A stretch of 64,000 bases of DNA, from positions 302,092-366,091 of the forward strand of contig DFTB01000006.1 of the NCBI GenBank assembly GCA_002382975.1, given 5' to 3'. The notes below the pieces were generated by a model. The model was not told the origin of the DNA, did no database searches, and was given only the letters and a program-made list of their open reading frames with translations. Shown piece by piece: positions 25,899-34,509 of this stretch. The position numbers and the translations under genes are program-made. Position 1 is the first letter of the stretch. Each line of letters starts with the position of its first letter. The DNA is from Fibrobacter sp. UBA4223. Lineage in GTDB: Bacteria; Fibrobacterota; Fibrobacteria; Fibrobacterales; Fibrobacteraceae.

Positions 25899-27539
25899 GT
25901 GTCCAGGACTTTGCGCAACCTTTTGAATGTTTGGACAATCCTAGCAACGACGCTAGCCGTTTCTGCCTTTGCCCACGGGCGGTGCGGCACCATGCAGGCA
26001 GTAGAAAGTTGGATAGAGAACAAGGGAAAGGTCACGACCGCAGCAACAACCACGCAGGGTTCCTGCGAAGTCGAGGATTACTACGACTCCGTCTATTCCA
26101 AGACTACCTCCCATTTCCAGATTTTCTATGTACTGAACGGGCCTCATGCCGCTACGGAAAAATTCGTAGACAGCCTGGCCGTCAACCTGGAAAAAGCCTG
26201 GGACCTGCATATTTCCAAAAATAAAATGCTGGTTCCAAAAGGCAGGGACACCACCGTCCATTACCAAAAGCCCGTTAAGTCCGGACTCTACGGAGTCGAA
26301 GTCTTGGAACTGAACCTTGTTCGCAATCCCAAAACCGTTCACGGCAGCTCCGGATTTTGCGAAGATTGCTTTGCCGTCACGAATTTCTCCGGCAGAAACA
26401 ACTGGCAGACTTCGGAGCTTATGATTGACAACGATTTTATGGTCGTTGACTTGTTCAATTCCGAATACGCCAGCCTGGATGTAGGCGGAAAGAAATGCAA
26501 ATACTGGAAATCCACAAAGCCGATTATCCACGCCACCGAAAAATATTCCTACGCCGAAAAATGGGACAAGGCCATCCGCGTCACGGCATTCCACGAACTG
26601 TACCACGCCATCCAAGTCCGCTACCTGAGCCCTTACGAGCACATGAATTTCTGGTTCGAGGCTTCTGCCACCGGCATGGAAGAGGTCGGCGCCCCCGAAG
26701 TGAACGACTATGTCCGTTATATTCCAGAGTTCCTGGATCAGACCGGAACCCCGATTGACCAAAATACGGCCATCTACGGAGCCTCCCTGTTTTTCCTGTA
26801 CCTCCACAACCGTGTAGATTCCCTCTTTGACAAGTCCATCTGGGAAAACTTCTCCAAAAATCCTGAAGGTTCTTTCCGGCAACAGTACGCAAGTGCTGTC
26901 GAGGCCCGCAAGAAAAATCCGCAAGACGTTTTTCAAGACTTTGCGGAGCGCCTCGCCTATTCCGGCAAGAACAGCAAGGCCGTAGATTCCAGCGCCTGGT
27001 TTTCTGCGGATCAGCCTCTCTGGAAAACGATTCCCTACATTTATAGCACCGAAGGATTCAGGCCCGATTCCTCCATATTCTCCTACAATTACTACGGAGC
27101 CGGTTTCCCGAATCTCGAAAACTATGCCGGCAAGGCTTCTGTGCTGCTGTTCAAGAACGGCCATGCCAGCCTGCGGAAAATCTCTAGCATAAACACCCTG
27201 GATTCACTGCGAACCGAAAGCTTCGCCGCCGATTCCATCATCTGGATTTTCAGCCGTTTCGAAAACCCCTCTCCCCTGCCCGGGAAACTAGCCTCAAAAC
27301 CCCTGCGGGCCTACCCCACCCCCTGGCGGCACGGGAACCTTTGTTTTGCTCCACTGCCTCTGGACAAAAAATTCATCGAAATCCGTAACCGCAGGGGCGA
27401 CCTGGTTTTCCGAGAAAATTATAACGGTGAGACCCACTGCCTAGACGAGAACTTTATAAAATCCAAGATGGTTCCAGGAGTTTACCGCTATAGGGCGGGC
27501 TCCAGCGGCAAAACCAAGGATTTAATGATTATCTATTAA
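25899..27539 (+). CDS. Secreted zinc metalloprotease (HELYH), possibly MXAN_6640-like
   Basis: 546 residues. Signal peptide residues 1-25 (NLLNVWTILATTLAVSAFA). A catalytic HExxH (H232-E-L-Y-H236) is followed by a glutamate in FWFEASATG (E254), the gluzincin-like spacing. Four cysteines in the N-terminal half may pair (C29, C56, C154, C157). The C-terminus (GDLVFRENYNGETHC ... GVYRYRAG) resembles a short sorting or beta-sandwich domain, so export to the surface is possible. GTG 25899 is chosen since the longer frame overlaps ubiD out of frame and TAGGAG sits just upstream. Confidence 0.8.
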   Translation: MSRTLRNLLNVWTILATTLAVSAFAHGRCGTMQAVESWIENKGKVTTAATTTQGSCEVEDYYDSVYSKTTSHFQIFYVLNGPHAATEKFVDSLAVNLEKAWDLHISKNKMLVPKGRDTTVHYQKPVKSGLYGVEVLELNLVRNPKTVHGSSGFCEDCFAVTNFSGRNNWQTSELMIDNDFMVVDLFNSEYASLDVGGKKCKYWKSTKPIIHATEKYSYAEKWDKAIRVTAFHELYHAIQVRYLSPYEHMNFWFEASATGMEEVGAPEVNDYVRYIPEFLDQTGTPIDQNTAIYGASLFFLYLHNRVDSLFDKSIWENFSKNPEGSFRQQYASAVEARKKNPQDVFQDFAERLAYSGKNSKAVDSSAWFSADQPLWKTIPYIYSTEGFRPDSSIFSYNYYGAGFPNLENYAGKASVLLFKNGHASLRKISSINTLDSLRTESFAADSIIWIFSRFENPSPLPGKLASKPLRAYPTPWRHGNLCFAPLPLDKKFIEIRNRRGDLVFRENYNGETHCLDENFIKSKMVPGVYRYRAGSSGKTKDLMIIY

Positions 27540-27564
27540 TGCCTAATTTCTAAATTTGAACGCG

Positions 27565-28353
27565 ATGACTATAGACGAAATCGAAAAGGAACTGCGGAAA
27601 GACGCACAGGAACTTGTAAAGCGGGAACCCCTTTCCCGCCTGATGCTAGAAGAACAAATCCTGAGCCGCAAGAATTTTGCGGAAATGCTTTCGGTAACGC
27701 TTGCCTGTCAGCTGGCGGGAGAAGTCATTGACCGGGCTGAACTGGAAAAGATTTTCAACGAACTGTACGTCAAGCATCCGGAACTTTTGGACGATGCCGT
27801 ACACGATTTGCGGGCTACCGTACTTCGCGACCCCGCCTGCACCGGATATCTGGAACCGCTTCTGCTTTTCAAGGGTTTTCAGGGTTTGCAAGCCTACCGC
27901 GTAGCACATGTGCTCTGGGAAGAAGACCGTCAGTTCCCGGCCAAGATGCTCCAGAACATCATCAGCCGCAAGTTCGGCATGGATTTCCACCCGGCGGCAA
28001 AGATTGGCCACGGAATTCTTGTTGATCACGCCACCAATATCGTCATCGGCGAAACCGCCGTAGTCGGGAACAACGTGAGCTTTTTGCACGGAGTGACCCT
28101 AGGCGGAACCGGCAACGAAGTCGGAGACCGTCACCCGAAAATCGGGAACGGCGTGATGCTTGGAGCCCACGCTCAGCTTTTAGGGAACATCCACATCGGC
28201 GACTGCGCAAAGATCGGCGCCGGTGCGGTAGTGCTGACCGACGTGCCGCCTCACACCACCTACGCTGGGGTCCCTGCCGTAGAAGTGGGCCACCCCGACG
28301 ACGAAACGCCCAGCTTCAACATGCAGCAGGACTTTACGCGGGACTGTAAATAG
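27565..28353 (+). CDS. cysE: Serine O-acetyltransferase
   Basis: 262 residues. The first step of cysteine synthesis: acetyl-CoA plus L-serine gives O-acetylserine. The N-terminal helical domain (residues 1-140) contains DLRATVLRDPACTGYLEPLL. The left-handed hexapeptide helix follows (HPAAKIGHGILVDHATNIVI, then GVTLGGTG, HPKIGNGVMLGAHAQLLGN, IGAGAVVLTDVPPHTTYAG), including the catalytic His/Asp region. ATG 27565 is preferred to TTG 27556. Its stop codon starts a heptamer tract that runs into the nth gene. Confidence 0.93.
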   Translation: MTIDEIEKELRKDAQELVKREPLSRLMLEEQILSRKNFAEMLSVTLACQLAGEVIDRAELEKIFNELYVKHPELLDDAVHDLRATVLRDPACTGYLEPLLLFKGFQGLQAYRVAHVLWEEDRQFPAKMLQNIISRKFGMDFHPAAKIGHGILVDHATNIVIGETAVVGNNVSFLHGVTLGGTGNEVGDRHPKIGNGVMLGAHAQLLGNIHIGDCAKIGAGAVVLTDVPPHTTYAGVPAVEVGHPDDETPSFNMQQDFTRDCK

Positions 28354-28381
28354 AGCTTAGAGACTAGGATCTAGTGGCTAG
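28347..28381. repeat. Heptamer tract (NNNNTAG type) spanning a stop and a start codon
   Basis: Units TAAATAG, AGCTTAG, AGACTAG, GATCTAG, TGGCTAG in register. The first contains the cysE stop; the GTG start of nth spans the fourth and fifth units. Confidence 0.75.
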
Positions 28382-29033
28382 AGCAAACTCCAACAAGATC
28401 AAGTTCATTAGCGAAACTCTAGATGAGTTGTTTCCGAACCCGCCCATCCCGCTGGATTTCAAAAGTCCCTACACGTTGTTGGTAGCCGTTGTGCTCAGCG
28501 CTCAGTGTACCGACGTACGGGTAAACCAGGTAACCAAGGTTCTTTTCAAGGAAGCCAATACACCCTCCGCCATGGTCAAGCTGGGCGTGAAACGCATTGC
28601 CGAAATCATCAAGCCATGCGGTTTTTTCAACACCAAGAGCGTGAACATTTTCAACCTGTCCAAGACCCTGGTCGAAAAATACAAGGGGAAAGTCCCCTGC
28701 ACCTTCGAAGAACTGGAAGCCCTGCCCGGCGTAGGCCACAAGACCGCAAGCGTGGTCATGAGCCACGCCTACAAGATTCCAGCCTTCCCGGTAGATACGC
28801 ATATCCACCGTCTGGCAGAGCGCTGGGGTCTAAGCGACGGCAGTAGCGTCGAACAGACCGAAAAAGACCTGAAGAGAATCTTCCCCGAAAACGAATGGGA
28901 AAAACGCCACCTGCAGATTATCTACTACGGACGAACCTATTGCAAGGCCCGTGGCCACAAGGTGGAAGACTGCCCTATATGTGCGACCATTCGTGCTAAA
29001 TTCGGGAACAGTGTCACAAAAGCTAAAACTTGA
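28374..29033 (+). CDS. nth: Endonuclease III family DNA glycosylase
   Basis: 219 residues. Removes oxidised pyrimidines and nicks the abasic site. Helix-hairpin-helix LEALPGVGHKTASVV with catalytic Lys, and catalytic Asp in FPVDTHIHRLA. The C-terminal cluster segment reads C-x9-C-x2-C (CKARGHKVEDCPIC) and lacks the canonical C-x6-C-x2-C-x5-C, so a normal [4Fe-4S] cluster is doubtful. The GTG start lies within the heptamer tract and has no evident RBS; an in-frame alternative further down would lose the first helix. Its end overlaps the convergent HD gene by 11 bases. Confidence 0.9.
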   Translation: MARANSNKIKFISETLDELFPNPPIPLDFKSPYTLLVAVVLSAQCTDVRVNQVTKVLFKEANTPSAMVKLGVKRIAEIIKPCGFFNTKSVNIFNLSKTLVEKYKGKVPCTFEELEALPGVGHKTASVVMSHAYKIPAFPVDTHIHRLAERWGLSDGSSVEQTEKDLKRIFPENEWEKRHLQIIYYGRTYCKARGHKVEDCPICATIRAKFGNSVTKAKT

Positions 29034-29526
29034 AGTCTCTAATCCATTCCCGCTGGTGGAACACGGGCGCTCCTGCCTGAGCTAGCTTGCGGGCGATTTT
29101 TTTGCCGGCGTCGGTGGCCATCTTTTCTTCCATGGGATAAATCCCGACACGGCCCAAATCCAGACGGTCTGCATCAAAGCAGGTATCTACGGTAATATCT
29201 CCAGTTTGCCGCTCCGTGGTATGCAAGCGGCAAGCCATGCGGAGTTTTTCCAGCCGTTCCGCGTCCAGCTCGAACCGTTTTTCGGCGATGCACCGGTCTA
29301 TAAATTCAACCGCCCGGGGACCATGCTCGCCGTCGTAGGCATCGTCCATGCGTCTGCAGTCATGGAACAGGGCAAAAAGCCGAACCACTGTGATGTCAGC
29401 CCCAGTCTTGGAAGCCAGCAACAGCCCATTGAACTCCACCTGGTGCCAATGTTCCAGCCCATGGTAAGCGGAATCGTATAGGCGTTCCGCAAAGGCGTAG
29501 TCAAGAAGTCCGGTAAAGTCAAGCAT
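29023..29526 (-). CDS. HD-domain phosphohydrolase
   Basis: 167 residues. Metal-binding residues of the HD superfamily: H in AYHGLEHWHQV, HD in FALFHDCRRMDD, H in HGPRAVEFID, and the terminal D in FDADRLDLGRVG. Substrate unknown; nucleotides or cyclic dinucleotides are common in this family. The ATG directly follows a 63-bp heptamer tract on its coding strand, so there is no Shine-Dalgarno site. Convergent overlap with nth. Confidence 0.85.
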   Translation of the reverse strand: MLDFTGLLDYAFAERLYDSAYHGLEHWHQVEFNGLLLASKTGADITVVRLFALFHDCRRMDDAYDGEHGPRAVEFIDRCIAEKRFELDAERLEKLRMACRLHTTERQTGDITVDTCFDADRLDLGRVGIYPMEEKMATDAGKKIARKLAQAGAPVFHQREWIRDFKF

Positions 29527-29589
29527 GGGTTAGGATTTAGGGGCTAGAATCTAGGGGCTAGGGGTTAGGTTATAGGTTGTAGGTATTAG
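29527..29589. repeat. Nine-unit heptamer tract (NNNNTAG)
   Basis: Nine 7-bp units in perfect register, each ending TAG: GGGTTAG, GATTTAG, GGGCTAG, AATCTAG, GGGCTAG, GGGTTAG, GTTATAG, GTTGTAG, GTATTAG. A looser continuation follows to about 29620. It abuts the start codon of the HD gene, which reads away on the minus strand. Confidence 0.85.
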
Positions 29590-29661
29590 GGCCGCAGGTT
29601 GCAAGAGGTTCGGAGTTTGAGGCTTGTATAGGTTCCATAAATTTACCTACATTTTTGGTAA

Positions 29662-30216
29662 ATGTCCACCGTTATCCTTTTCAACAAGCCCTACGGAGTG
29701 CTGAGCCAGTTCACTCCCGAGGCCGGCCACCCTGCCCTGGACACCTTCGGATTCCCTGCCGGTGTTTATGCGGCTGGCAGGCTGGACCACGACAGCGAGG
29801 GGGCCCTGCTCCTGACGGACAACGGCAAACTCATCAAGAAACTTCTGGATCCGGAATTCGAACACCCCCGGACCTACCTAGCCCAGGTCGAAGGGCAAAT
29901 TACCGAAGAGGCCATCAGGCAACTACAAAAGGGCGTCACCATCAAGGGATACCGTACCAAGCCCAGCAAGGCCGAAATTACCACCGAGCCGGACTGGCTC
30001 TGGCCCCGGAACCCGCCAGTGCGGTTCCGTGCAAACATACCCACCAGCTGGGTACAACTGACCCTTATCGAGGGCAGGAATCGTCAGGTGCGGCACATGA
30101 CCGCCGCCGTCGGGTTTCCGACACTTCGGTTAATCCGCATAAAAATCGGAAATATCGCCCTTGGCGATTTACAACCCGGACAGTGGCGAAAAATAACGAC
30201 CCCTATTCTAAGGTAA
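29662..30216 (+). CDS. rluE: RNA pseudouridine synthase, RluE/RsuA family
   Basis: 184 residues, compact and lacking an S4 domain, as in RluE. Catalytic motif [16 protein letters not shown] carries the Asp nucleophile; the N-terminal [13 protein letters not shown] and C-terminal [19 protein letters not shown] are family-typical. Probably modifies 23S rRNA; the exact uridine cannot be assigned. TACATTTTTG lies 4 bases before the ATG, so the mRNA is probably leaderless. Its 3' end overlaps the convergent HD-GYP gene by 14 bases. Confidence 0.92.
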   Translation: MSTVILFNKPYGVLSQFTPEAGHPALDTFGFPAGVYAAGRLDHDSEGALLLTDNGKLIKKLLDPEFEHPRTYLAQVEGQITEEAIRQLQKGVTIKGYRTKPSKAEITTEPDWLWPRNPPVRFRANIPTSWVQLTLIEGRNRQVRHMTAAVGFPTLRLIRIKIGNIALGDLQPGQWRKITTPILR

Positions 30217-31507
30217 CCTTTTCCCAAGCCTTGCTTTCTTTGAACAGGCCTAGAATTTCACCATCCAAGTCACCCGCTTTCACCATGCTTTCCAAAATGG
30301 AAAATGCCTTTTCTATAGGCATGGGCCTCTTGTATGGGCGGTCCTTTGCCGTCAGGGCTTCAAAGATATCCAAGATGGTCAATAGGCGGACTTCTTTTGG
30401 AATCTGCTCGCCGCTCAAATGGTACGGATAGCCCCGTCCACTTAAAAGTTCATGATGTTCAGAGGCCCATATCGGCACGTGACAATATTCGTTAGGGAAC
30501 TGAATTTGGTCAAGGATTCTCCCGGTCACAACCGCATGGCTCTGGATAACGGCACGTTCCCTGTCATTCAGCGTTCCTTTTCGGATAGAAAGATTTTCAA
30601 TTTCTTCTTCCGTTAAAATAGGCTTTTCTTCGCCGCTTTCATCATGGTACTTTTCCACCATGATTTTTTTCAGAAGCTCTAACTTTTCATCGGGCACAAA
30701 CTCCGCACGATTGATGCGACGAATTTCGTCCAAAGCAACATCCCGGTCCTTCTTGCGGACTTCCTTTTCTTCGGCGGAAATTTCTCCGCGGTATACGGCA
30801 ATTTCATCCAGCAGGGAAATCTTGACAAATCGGTCCTCGATTACCTTCATCTGGGCGCCCAGCTTGCTTTCTTTGTCCATGATTTCTAGAGGCACGGCAA
30901 GCTTACCTACATCGTGGAGCCAGACACTCATAAGAAAACTGCGGCGACGAGACTCCTCAAATTTCCAAGGATGGTCCGTCTTGTCCAACCAATCCAAAAA
31001 ACTTTCGGCAATCTGGACCATGTTACGAGTATGGTTTGCCGTATAGGACGATCGTTCATCGATAGCCTGAGAAAGAGTCCGGACTACGGAGTCCAGCAAT
31101 CGCTGGGTCTGTTCTGCGGCGCGGGCTCTCTGCTCTACAAATTCCGTCACATCTCCAATCACCACAATGACCCCAACCTTCTTCCCATTTTCACGAAGAA
31201 TGGAGGCAATCATGTGCAATTGGATGATTTTTCCATTGGCACAGTATGGAACAAGGCCTTCATGTACAGCGCCATCCTTGTCATAAATAGCATCCATAAT
31301 GGTCTGGTTGAACTCGTCATTGAGTTCAGACTCAAAGAAAGCGGACACCACGGACTTGCCTTCTAGCTGGTCCCTTGTTTTTTTGAGAATCATCTCTGTG
31401 GCGTTGTTCACATAGCTGATGACACCTTCGCAATTGACGGCAATCACCCCTTCCATCATGTCCTTGACGATGATGTCACTAATTTGTGAATGAATTTTTC
31501 CTTCCAT
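30203..31507 (-). CDS. PAS plus HD-GYP domain protein (putative cyclic-di-GMP phosphodiesterase)
   Basis: 434 residues. The N-terminal PAS domain (~15-125: [20 protein letters not shown]) senses a ligand or redox state. The HD-GYP domain follows: [32 protein letters not shown], then [20 protein letters not shown] and [19 protein letters not shown]. Here the GYP motif is GRGYP. An unusual ~90-residue charged, helical insertion (residues ~215-310) separates the HD and GYP halves. It likely degrades cyclic di-GMP. The next gene upstream (31531-32118) is only 23 bases away. Confidence 0.9.
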   Translation of the reverse strand: MEGKIHSQISDIIVKDMMEGVIAVNCEGVISYVNNATEMILKKTRDQLEGKSVVSAFFESELNDEFNQTIMDAIYDKDGAVHEGLVPYCANGKIIQLHMIASILRENGKKVGVIVVIGDVTEFVEQRARAAEQTQRLLDSVVRTLSQAIDERSSYTANHTRNMVQIAESFLDWLDKTDHPWKFEESRRRSFLMSVWLHDVGKLAVPLEIMDKESKLGAQMKVIEDRFVKISLLDEIAVYRGEISAEEKEVRKKDRDVALDEIRRINRAEFVPDEKLELLKKIMVEKYHDESGEEKPILTEEEIENLSIRKGTLNDRERAVIQSHAVVTGRILDQIQFPNEYCHVPIWASEHHELLSGRGYPYHLSGEQIPKEVRLLTILDIFEALTAKDRPYKRPMPIEKAFSILESMVKAGDLDGEILGLFKESKAWEKVTLE

Positions 31508-31530
31508 AACCAGACCCGACTTACTTTAAG

Positions 31531-32118
31531 CTAAAAGGCCTTTTTTACCACGATGTCTACTTGTCCACCCTGCAGGGCCACTACCACGTCATCGGCCAGG
31601 TTTGCCACGATGGACTTTTCCAGTTCGTCCCAAGTTTCGCCCTTGGCCTTCTTAGCGCCTTCACGGTAGGCATTGAGGGTCCACAGAGGGTCAGCCAGAC
31701 TGACCACCGAGGGTGTTCCCGGGATATAGAAAGTTTCGGACATACTGGCGCTTCTTTCGTAATCAACCAACATAAACTCAGCAGCCAGGCGAATTTTGGC
31801 CATAATACCTACGGCAGCGGCATTGGTCTTGGATGTCGAAACATCCAACAACTTTTCACGGCGTTCCGCGGTCAGGAGTTGGTTCGGGCGCAAGGTCACA
31901 TGAAGTTCAAAACTCTTACCTTCGCTTTCTACCCAGAACTTGCCTTCTGAAAAACGAAGCAGTGCCGGAAGCATTTCCACCAGCTCTTCGGCCAACAGAC
32001 GAAGGCGGTAGGTTTCCTTCTTGTCCAGTTCCCTATAGGCGGCGGACTTGGCCGTTTCTTTCAGTACGGTTTTAAGGTCGGTGGCATTGACGGAAAGCTC
32101 GCAAACATCGGATTTCAT
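31531..32118 (-). CDS. Hypothetical cytoplasmic protein near HD-GYP gene
   Basis: 195 residues, no signal or membrane segment. The stretch ETYRLRLLAEELVEMLPALL followed by FELHVTLRPNQLLTAERREK loosely recalls the N box of an anti-sigma or histidine-kinase-like ATPase (L.AEEL..), but no G-box glycines are visible, so I do not assign the family. The start at 32118 (MKSDVCELSVNATDL) has GAGAGGG upstream; the longer frame adds an unlikely 14 residues. Probably cotranscribed with the PAS-HD-GYP gene. Confidence 0.75.
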   Translation of the reverse strand: MKSDVCELSVNATDLKTVLKETAKSAAYRELDKKETYRLRLLAEELVEMLPALLRFSEGKFWVESEGKSFELHVTLRPNQLLTAERREKLLDVSTSKTNAAAVGIMAKIRLAAEFMLVDYERSASMSETFYIPGTPSVVSLADPLWTLNAYREGAKKAKGETWDELEKSIVANLADDVVVALQGGQVDIVVKKAF

Positions 32119-32242
32119 GGGAACCCTCTCTAATATAAAACAACACCTTAAAAATAACATTCCTCAAAAGAAAAACAATTCATTTTTCATACATAACGGG
32201 CAAATTGGGAATTTTTGTTTATATTCCCTTATGGAGGTGTAT

Positions 32243-34405
32243 ATGGGGTTTTCAAAAGACAGCTATTTAAGTCGCTTTTGGCGTTACTTTATCCTGGCCG
32301 GGGTTTCTTTTTCCTTTGCCCAAGATGTTTTCATCACGGTGGACCAGTTCGGCTACCGCCCTTCGGCAAAGAAGGTTGCCGTGCTCCGGTCCCCGGAAAG
32401 AGGGTTTGACGCCTCCCTTTCCTACGCCCCCGGAACCACCATGGAAGTGGTAGATTCTGCTACATCGAAGGTGATATTTTCAGGCGCCCCCGTCGCCTTT
32501 CAAGAAGGAGCCATCGACACGGCCTCGGGCGACAAAATCTGGTGGTTCGACTTTTCCAGTGTCACTACGCCCGGCACCTACTATGTGCGGGACAAGTCCG
32601 ACAACCTTAAGCAATCCTTCTATTTTCGCATCAAGGACGACGTTTACAACGACATTTTGAAGGCCGCCATGCGCATGATGTTCTACCAGCGGGTCGGCAT
32701 GGCAAAAGAGGCCAAGTACGCAGGCAAGGAATGGGCAGATGCCATCAACCACGATCAGGACAAGCACGCCCGCCTGTTCACGGACAGCACCAACGCCGCC
32801 ACCGAACGCGATGTAAGCGGAGGCTGGTTCGATGCCGGCGACTTCAACAAGTACACCATCTGGAACGGCAACTATATCGAGATGCTCTTGCGTGCCTATC
32901 TCGAAAAACCAAGGGCCTTTACCGACGACTACAACATCCCCGAATCCGGGAACGGCATCCCCGATATCCTGGACGAGGTCAAGTGGGGTATGGACCACCT
33001 GCTCCGCATGCAGAATACAGACGGTTCCATCCTCTCTGTCGTCGACGAAGATCACGTCTCGCCGCCCTCGGCCGCAAAAGGGCGAAGCTACTACGGAGCG
33101 CCCAACGCCATGTCGGCCTACTCCGCAGCCAAGGCCTTCGCCCTGGGTTCAATCGTCGCCGACAAGCGTGGGAATACCACCTATGCAGCCACCCTGAAAG
33201 ATGCTGCCCAACGCGCATTCAAATGGGCCGAAGCCCACCCGGATTCCATGTTCTACAACAACAAAGCCGAATATGGAACCAAGGATCTGGCTGCAGGCCA
33301 ACAAGAAATCGACACCAACTATGTAACAGGAGCCCGCTTCGTAGTAAAAGTAGCCGCAGACTTTGCCATGTACGAAATGACCGAAGACCCCGAGTACCTA
33401 AAGCGTTTCGAAGGAGCAACCGACAGTCTACCCCTAATGCGCCAGTACGGCAGCTGGGCCCTGGACCAATACCGCATCGCCCACGACCTGCTCTACCTGC
33501 TTTACCTGGGGTATAAAGACGCCAACGCAGAAACAAAAAGTCTTGTACAAGAGCGTTTCGTGTCGGTATTCAAGGCTAGCAACTACATCGTCGATGGATT
33601 AGGCAAGGACGGTTACCAGGCCTACATCCGGGACTACAACTGGGGTTCCAACTCTGCCAAGGCATCGAGCGGGCTTCTCTATGAAAAAATGGAGAACCAC
33701 GATGCCGCCGAAGACTACCTGCACTACCTGCACGGCGTAAACCCCTTCGGCATGGTGTACCTTTCCAACATGGGCATCTATGGGGCAGAAAAAAGCGTCA
33801 CCGCCTTTTACCACGGCTGGTTTAACGATGAAAACCCTGCGCCCGGATACCTGGTAGGAGGCGCCAACTCCCGCTACACCTGGGCGGATTGCTGCAAGCA
33901 ATACGATGCCGACCATACGGCAAAAGGCTGTGGAAGCGCAAGCAACAACGCCCTCTGCTATGCGGTTTCTATCCCTGTAGGGGAACCCCACGAAAAGATG
34001 TACAGCAACATCAACAGTGGCTGGCCCATCGACTCCTGGGAACTCACGGAACCGAGTCTCGGCTACCAGACCTACTACATCCGCTTGATTTCCCATTTCG
34101 TTCAAGAAAAGGGCGTGGATATCGGAGAAAAATTTCCAAGCGCTATCAAAAAGCCCGTGATGACATCGGAAAGCAATTCTACATTCGGCGTCACTTCCAT
34201 ACACAATGCTCTTCTGATAAGCTCGCCGCAAGAAGCCCCCATCAACATCTGCATTTTCGACATGCAGGGCAACAAGGTGAAATCCGTCCAAGTAAGTGTC
34301 CGCGGGACTCAAAAAATTTCACTTGAAACTCTGCCCCAGGGGTACTACATCGCCCGCATCGCAAACAGGAATGTCGCAAAGAGCATTCCCATCGCCATCA
34401 GGTAA
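32243..34405 (+). CDS. Family 9 cellulase with N-terminal Ig-like and C-terminal sorting domain
   Basis: 720 residues. Signal peptide ends ~SFSFA/Q at residue 26, leaving N-terminal Gln. Residues ~28-130 are the CelD-type Ig-like domain. The (alpha/alpha)6 catalytic domain has GGWFDAGDFNKYT (catalytic Asp ~197 and 200), IPESGNGIPDILDEVKWG and the late acid in SWELTEPSLGYQ. The last ~70 residues (ICIFDMQGNKVKSVQVSVRG ... LPQGYYIARI) match a T9SS-type sorting domain. It hydrolyses cellulose beta-1,4 links at the cell surface or outside. Start 32243 has GGAGG 5 bases upstream. A strong terminator follows. Confidence 0.93.
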   Translation: MGFSKDSYLSRFWRYFILAGVSFSFAQDVFITVDQFGYRPSAKKVAVLRSPERGFDASLSYAPGTTMEVVDSATSKVIFSGAPVAFQEGAIDTASGDKIWWFDFSSVTTPGTYYVRDKSDNLKQSFYFRIKDDVYNDILKAAMRMMFYQRVGMAKEAKYAGKEWADAINHDQDKHARLFTDSTNAATERDVSGGWFDAGDFNKYTIWNGNYIEMLLRAYLEKPRAFTDDYNIPESGNGIPDILDEVKWGMDHLLRMQNTDGSILSVVDEDHVSPPSAAKGRSYYGAPNAMSAYSAAKAFALGSIVADKRGNTTYAATLKDAAQRAFKWAEAHPDSMFYNNKAEYGTKDLAAGQQEIDTNYVTGARFVVKVAADFAMYEMTEDPEYLKRFEGATDSLPLMRQYGSWALDQYRIAHDLLYLLYLGYKDANAETKSLVQERFVSVFKASNYIVDGLGKDGYQAYIRDYNWGSNSAKASSGLLYEKMENHDAAEDYLHYLHGVNPFGMVYLSNMGIYGAEKSVTAFYHGWFNDENPAPGYLVGGANSRYTWADCCKQYDADHTAKGCGSASNNALCYAVSIPVGEPHEKMYSNINSGWPIDSWELTEPSLGYQTYYIRLISHFVQEKGVDIGEKFPSAIKKPVMTSESNSTFGVTSIHNALLISSPQEAPINICIFDMQGNKVKSVQVSVRGTQKISLETLPQGYYIARIANRNVAKSIPIAIR

Positions 34406-34428
34406 CACCAAAGCATTTCGTTATGACG

Positions 34429-34462
34429 AAAATCCCGCCGGTTATTCCGACGGGATTTTTCT
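34429..34462 (+). terminator. Rho-independent terminator after the cellulase gene
   Basis: AAATCCCG and CGGGATTT pair with inner CGG/CCG around TTATT, followed by a T-rich run (TTTTTCTTTT). Confidence 0.8.
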
Positions 34463-34470
34463 TTTGGTCT

Positions 34471-34500
34471 GGATCCTTCGGCCTCTGGCCTCAGGATGAC
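34471..34500. repeat. Small palindromic repeat (RATGAC family)
   Basis: GGATCCTTCGGCC...GGCCTCAGGATGAC; arms GATCCT/AGGATgac and GGCC/GGCC. Sits between the cellulase terminator and the fumarase 3' end. Confidence 0.65.
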
Positions 34501-34509
34501 AATTCGGGA

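Noticed and set aside
31531-32118. Histidine-kinase-like ATPase assignment
   Set aside because: Only one N-box-like stretch is seen; the G-box glycines are absent.
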